Positions 62,995 to 64,000 of a stretch of DNA of 64,000 nucleotides are shown in pieces. The translations under genes and the position numbers were made by a program. Positions within the stretch are counted from its first letter, which is position 1. The number at the start of each line of letters is the position of its first letter. This DNA comes from JAFDBW01 sp963723355. Its GTDB lineage: Bacteria; Desulfobacterota; Desulfuromonadia; Desulfuromonadales; BM103. The stretch spans positions 1-64,000 of the forward strand of contig CAVRQQ010000011.1 of assembly GCA_963723355.1 (NCBI GenBank), read 5' to 3'. Below the pieces are notes generated by a model that saw only the letters and a list, made by a program, of their open reading frames with translations, made no database searches and had not been told where the DNA came from.

Positions 62995-64000
62995 ATGACA
63001 GACGAACTGCAGACAAATTATCTCAATGATTATCGCCCCCCGGGGTATCTGATCGATAATATTGCCCTTCACGTTGAGCTGGCACCCGAAAAGACCCGGG
63101 TGAGGGCCAAGCTGCAAGTACGAGCAAACCCGGAAAATCATGAACAGCAAGATCATCTTTACCTGCATGGCCGCCGGCTTGAACTTCTGAGCATCATGCT
63201 CGATGGCCTGGAGCTTGCCAGTCATGAGTTCTCTCAGGATGACGAAGGGATGACGATCCCCGGTGTCCCGGAAACGTTTGTCCTGGAGACGCTGGTCGAG
63301 ATCAACCCGCAGGCCAACACAGCACTCGAAGGGCTTTATCGCGCCAGCGACATCTATTGCACCCAGTGCGAGGCCCAGGGCTTTCGTAAAATCACTTTCT
63401 TCCCTGACCGGCCTGACGTCATGGCCCGCTACACGACAACCCTGGTGGGGGACATCGACAGCACTCCTGTCATGCTGGCCAACGGCAACCTGACTGGCTC
63501 AGGGGTGCTCGAGGACGGACGGCACTTCGCGACCTTCGAGGATCCTTTCCCGAAGCCGAGCTACCTGTTTGCCCTGGTGGCAGGTCGGTTGACGATGATC
63601 GAGGACCGTTACATCACCATGACCGGTCGCGAAGTCAGCCTGCAGATTTACGTCGAAGAACGTAATCGCCACAAGTGTACCCACGCCATGTTGTCGCTGA
63701 AGAACGCCATGCGCTGGGACGAACAAACCTACGGCCTGGAATATGACCTCGATGAATACAAGATCGTCGCGGTTGACGATTTCAATATGGGGGCGATGGA
63801 GAACAAGGGGCTGAACGTGTTCAACTCCAAGTATGTCCTGGCCCGGCCGGAGACGGCCACGGATGCCGACTACCAGGGGATCGAGGGTGTTATCGCCCAT
63901 GAGTATTTCCACAACTGGACCGGCAACCGGGTCACCTGTCGCGACTGGTTCCAGCTCAGCCTCAAGGAAGGGTTGACGGTATTTCGTGACCAGGAATTCT
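62995..64000 (+). CDS. pepN: Aminopeptidase N, 5' part (runs off the window)
   Basis: 335 codons are open to the end of the window. The start MTDELQTNYLNDYRPPGYLI has GGAACAGG upstream. It is an M1 family metallopeptidase: IYCTQCEAQGFRKITFFPDR, the substrate motif VDDFNMGAMENKGLNVFN near residue 267 and the zinc motif GVIAHEYFHNWTGNRVT near 303. The second zinc glutamate falls in LKEGLTVFRDQEF at the edge. E. coli PepN-type, which removes N-terminal residues from peptides. Confidence 0.95.
   Translation, partial: MTDELQTNYLNDYRPPGYLIDNIALHVELAPEKTRVRAKLQVRANPENHEQQDHLYLHGRRLELLSIMLDGLELASHEFSQDDEGMTIPGVPETFVLETLVEINPQANTALEGLYRASDIYCTQCEAQGFRKITFFPDRPDVMARYTTTLVGDIDSTPVMLANGNLTGSGVLEDGRHFATFEDPFPKPSYLFALVAGRLTMIEDRYITMTGREVSLQIYVEERNRHKCTHAMLSLKNAMRWDEQTYGLEYDLDEYKIVAVDDFNMGAMENKGLNVFNSKYVLARPETATDADYQGIEGVIAHEYFHNWTGNRVTCRDWFQLSLKEGLTVFRDQEF

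Overview
The window looks like a chromosomal segment of a Gram-negative anaerobe of the Desulfuromonadales/Geobacter type (the former Deltaproteobacteria). The grounds are a very large multihaem c-type cytochrome with an N-terminal MopE-like metal-binding region, a ResB/CcsB (System II) cytochrome c biogenesis pair, a pyruvate phosphate dikinase, an HgcB-like ferredoxin, a carboxy(nor)spermidine polyamine pathway with SpeA, a ThiE-ThiD fusion, a fused CbiE-CbiT, and GC-rich codon use. No rRNA or tRNA gene was recognised. The assignment is inferred from gene content only.

Layout. 1-7 kb: two ferritin-like iron proteins, EngB, a histidine phosphatase, CbiET, class II aldolase and a ChaN/PDZ lipoprotein. 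7-12 kb: polyamine cluster (carboxynorspermidine dehydrogenase, decarboxylase, SpeA). 12-15 kb: thiamine operon I on the minus strand (TPP riboswitch, terminator, thiED, thiC). 15-20.5 kb: alanine racemase and purH-purD-purE. 20.7-24.6 kb: resB-ccsB, an rRNA/tRNA-type N6-methyltransferase, a DciA-like DUF721 protein and a small membrane protein. 24.9-26.2 kb: mgtE. 26.7-34.4 kb: one giant multihaem cytochrome region with about 90 CxxCH motifs, followed by the relic of another copy. 35-42 kb: recO, glyQ-glyS, ppdK. 42-48 kb: a D-2-hydroxyacid dehydrogenase, an FAH-family protein, a rhomboid protease, a radical SAM protein and an SLC13 permease. 48.5-52.8 kb: thiamine operon II (TPP riboswitch, terminator, thiF-thiS-thiG-thiH-thiE). 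53-64 kb: glpK, small conserved proteins, a DUF362/polyferredoxin/DUF3047 block, an HgcB-like ferredoxin, an acyltransferase with an MFS transporter, two lipoproteins, and the 5' part of pepN.

Two properties run through the whole window. First, about a dozen conserved housekeeping genes (glyS, alr, ccsB, resB, thiE, thiH, cbiET and others) each carry an isolated one-base shift that is repaired by changing frame once, and the cytochrome has many. This looks more like indel error in a long-read assembly than gene decay, so I annotate these as intact genes spanning the shift. Second, many intergenic gaps, including gaps inside apparent operons, are filled with arrays of 7-8 bp units (for example GGGGACT, GAAAAGT, CGCACCT, GCGCAAAG) arranged as long inverted repeats.

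The most striking object is the cytochrome. Its haem motifs are organised in two module types, a 74-residue three-haem unit (19 copies) and a six-haem unit of roughly 150 residues (4 copies), alternating as 6-12-6-12-6-33-6. This would be a very long protein wire if it is expressed as one chain. The nearby System II haem-attachment genes would suit such a load.
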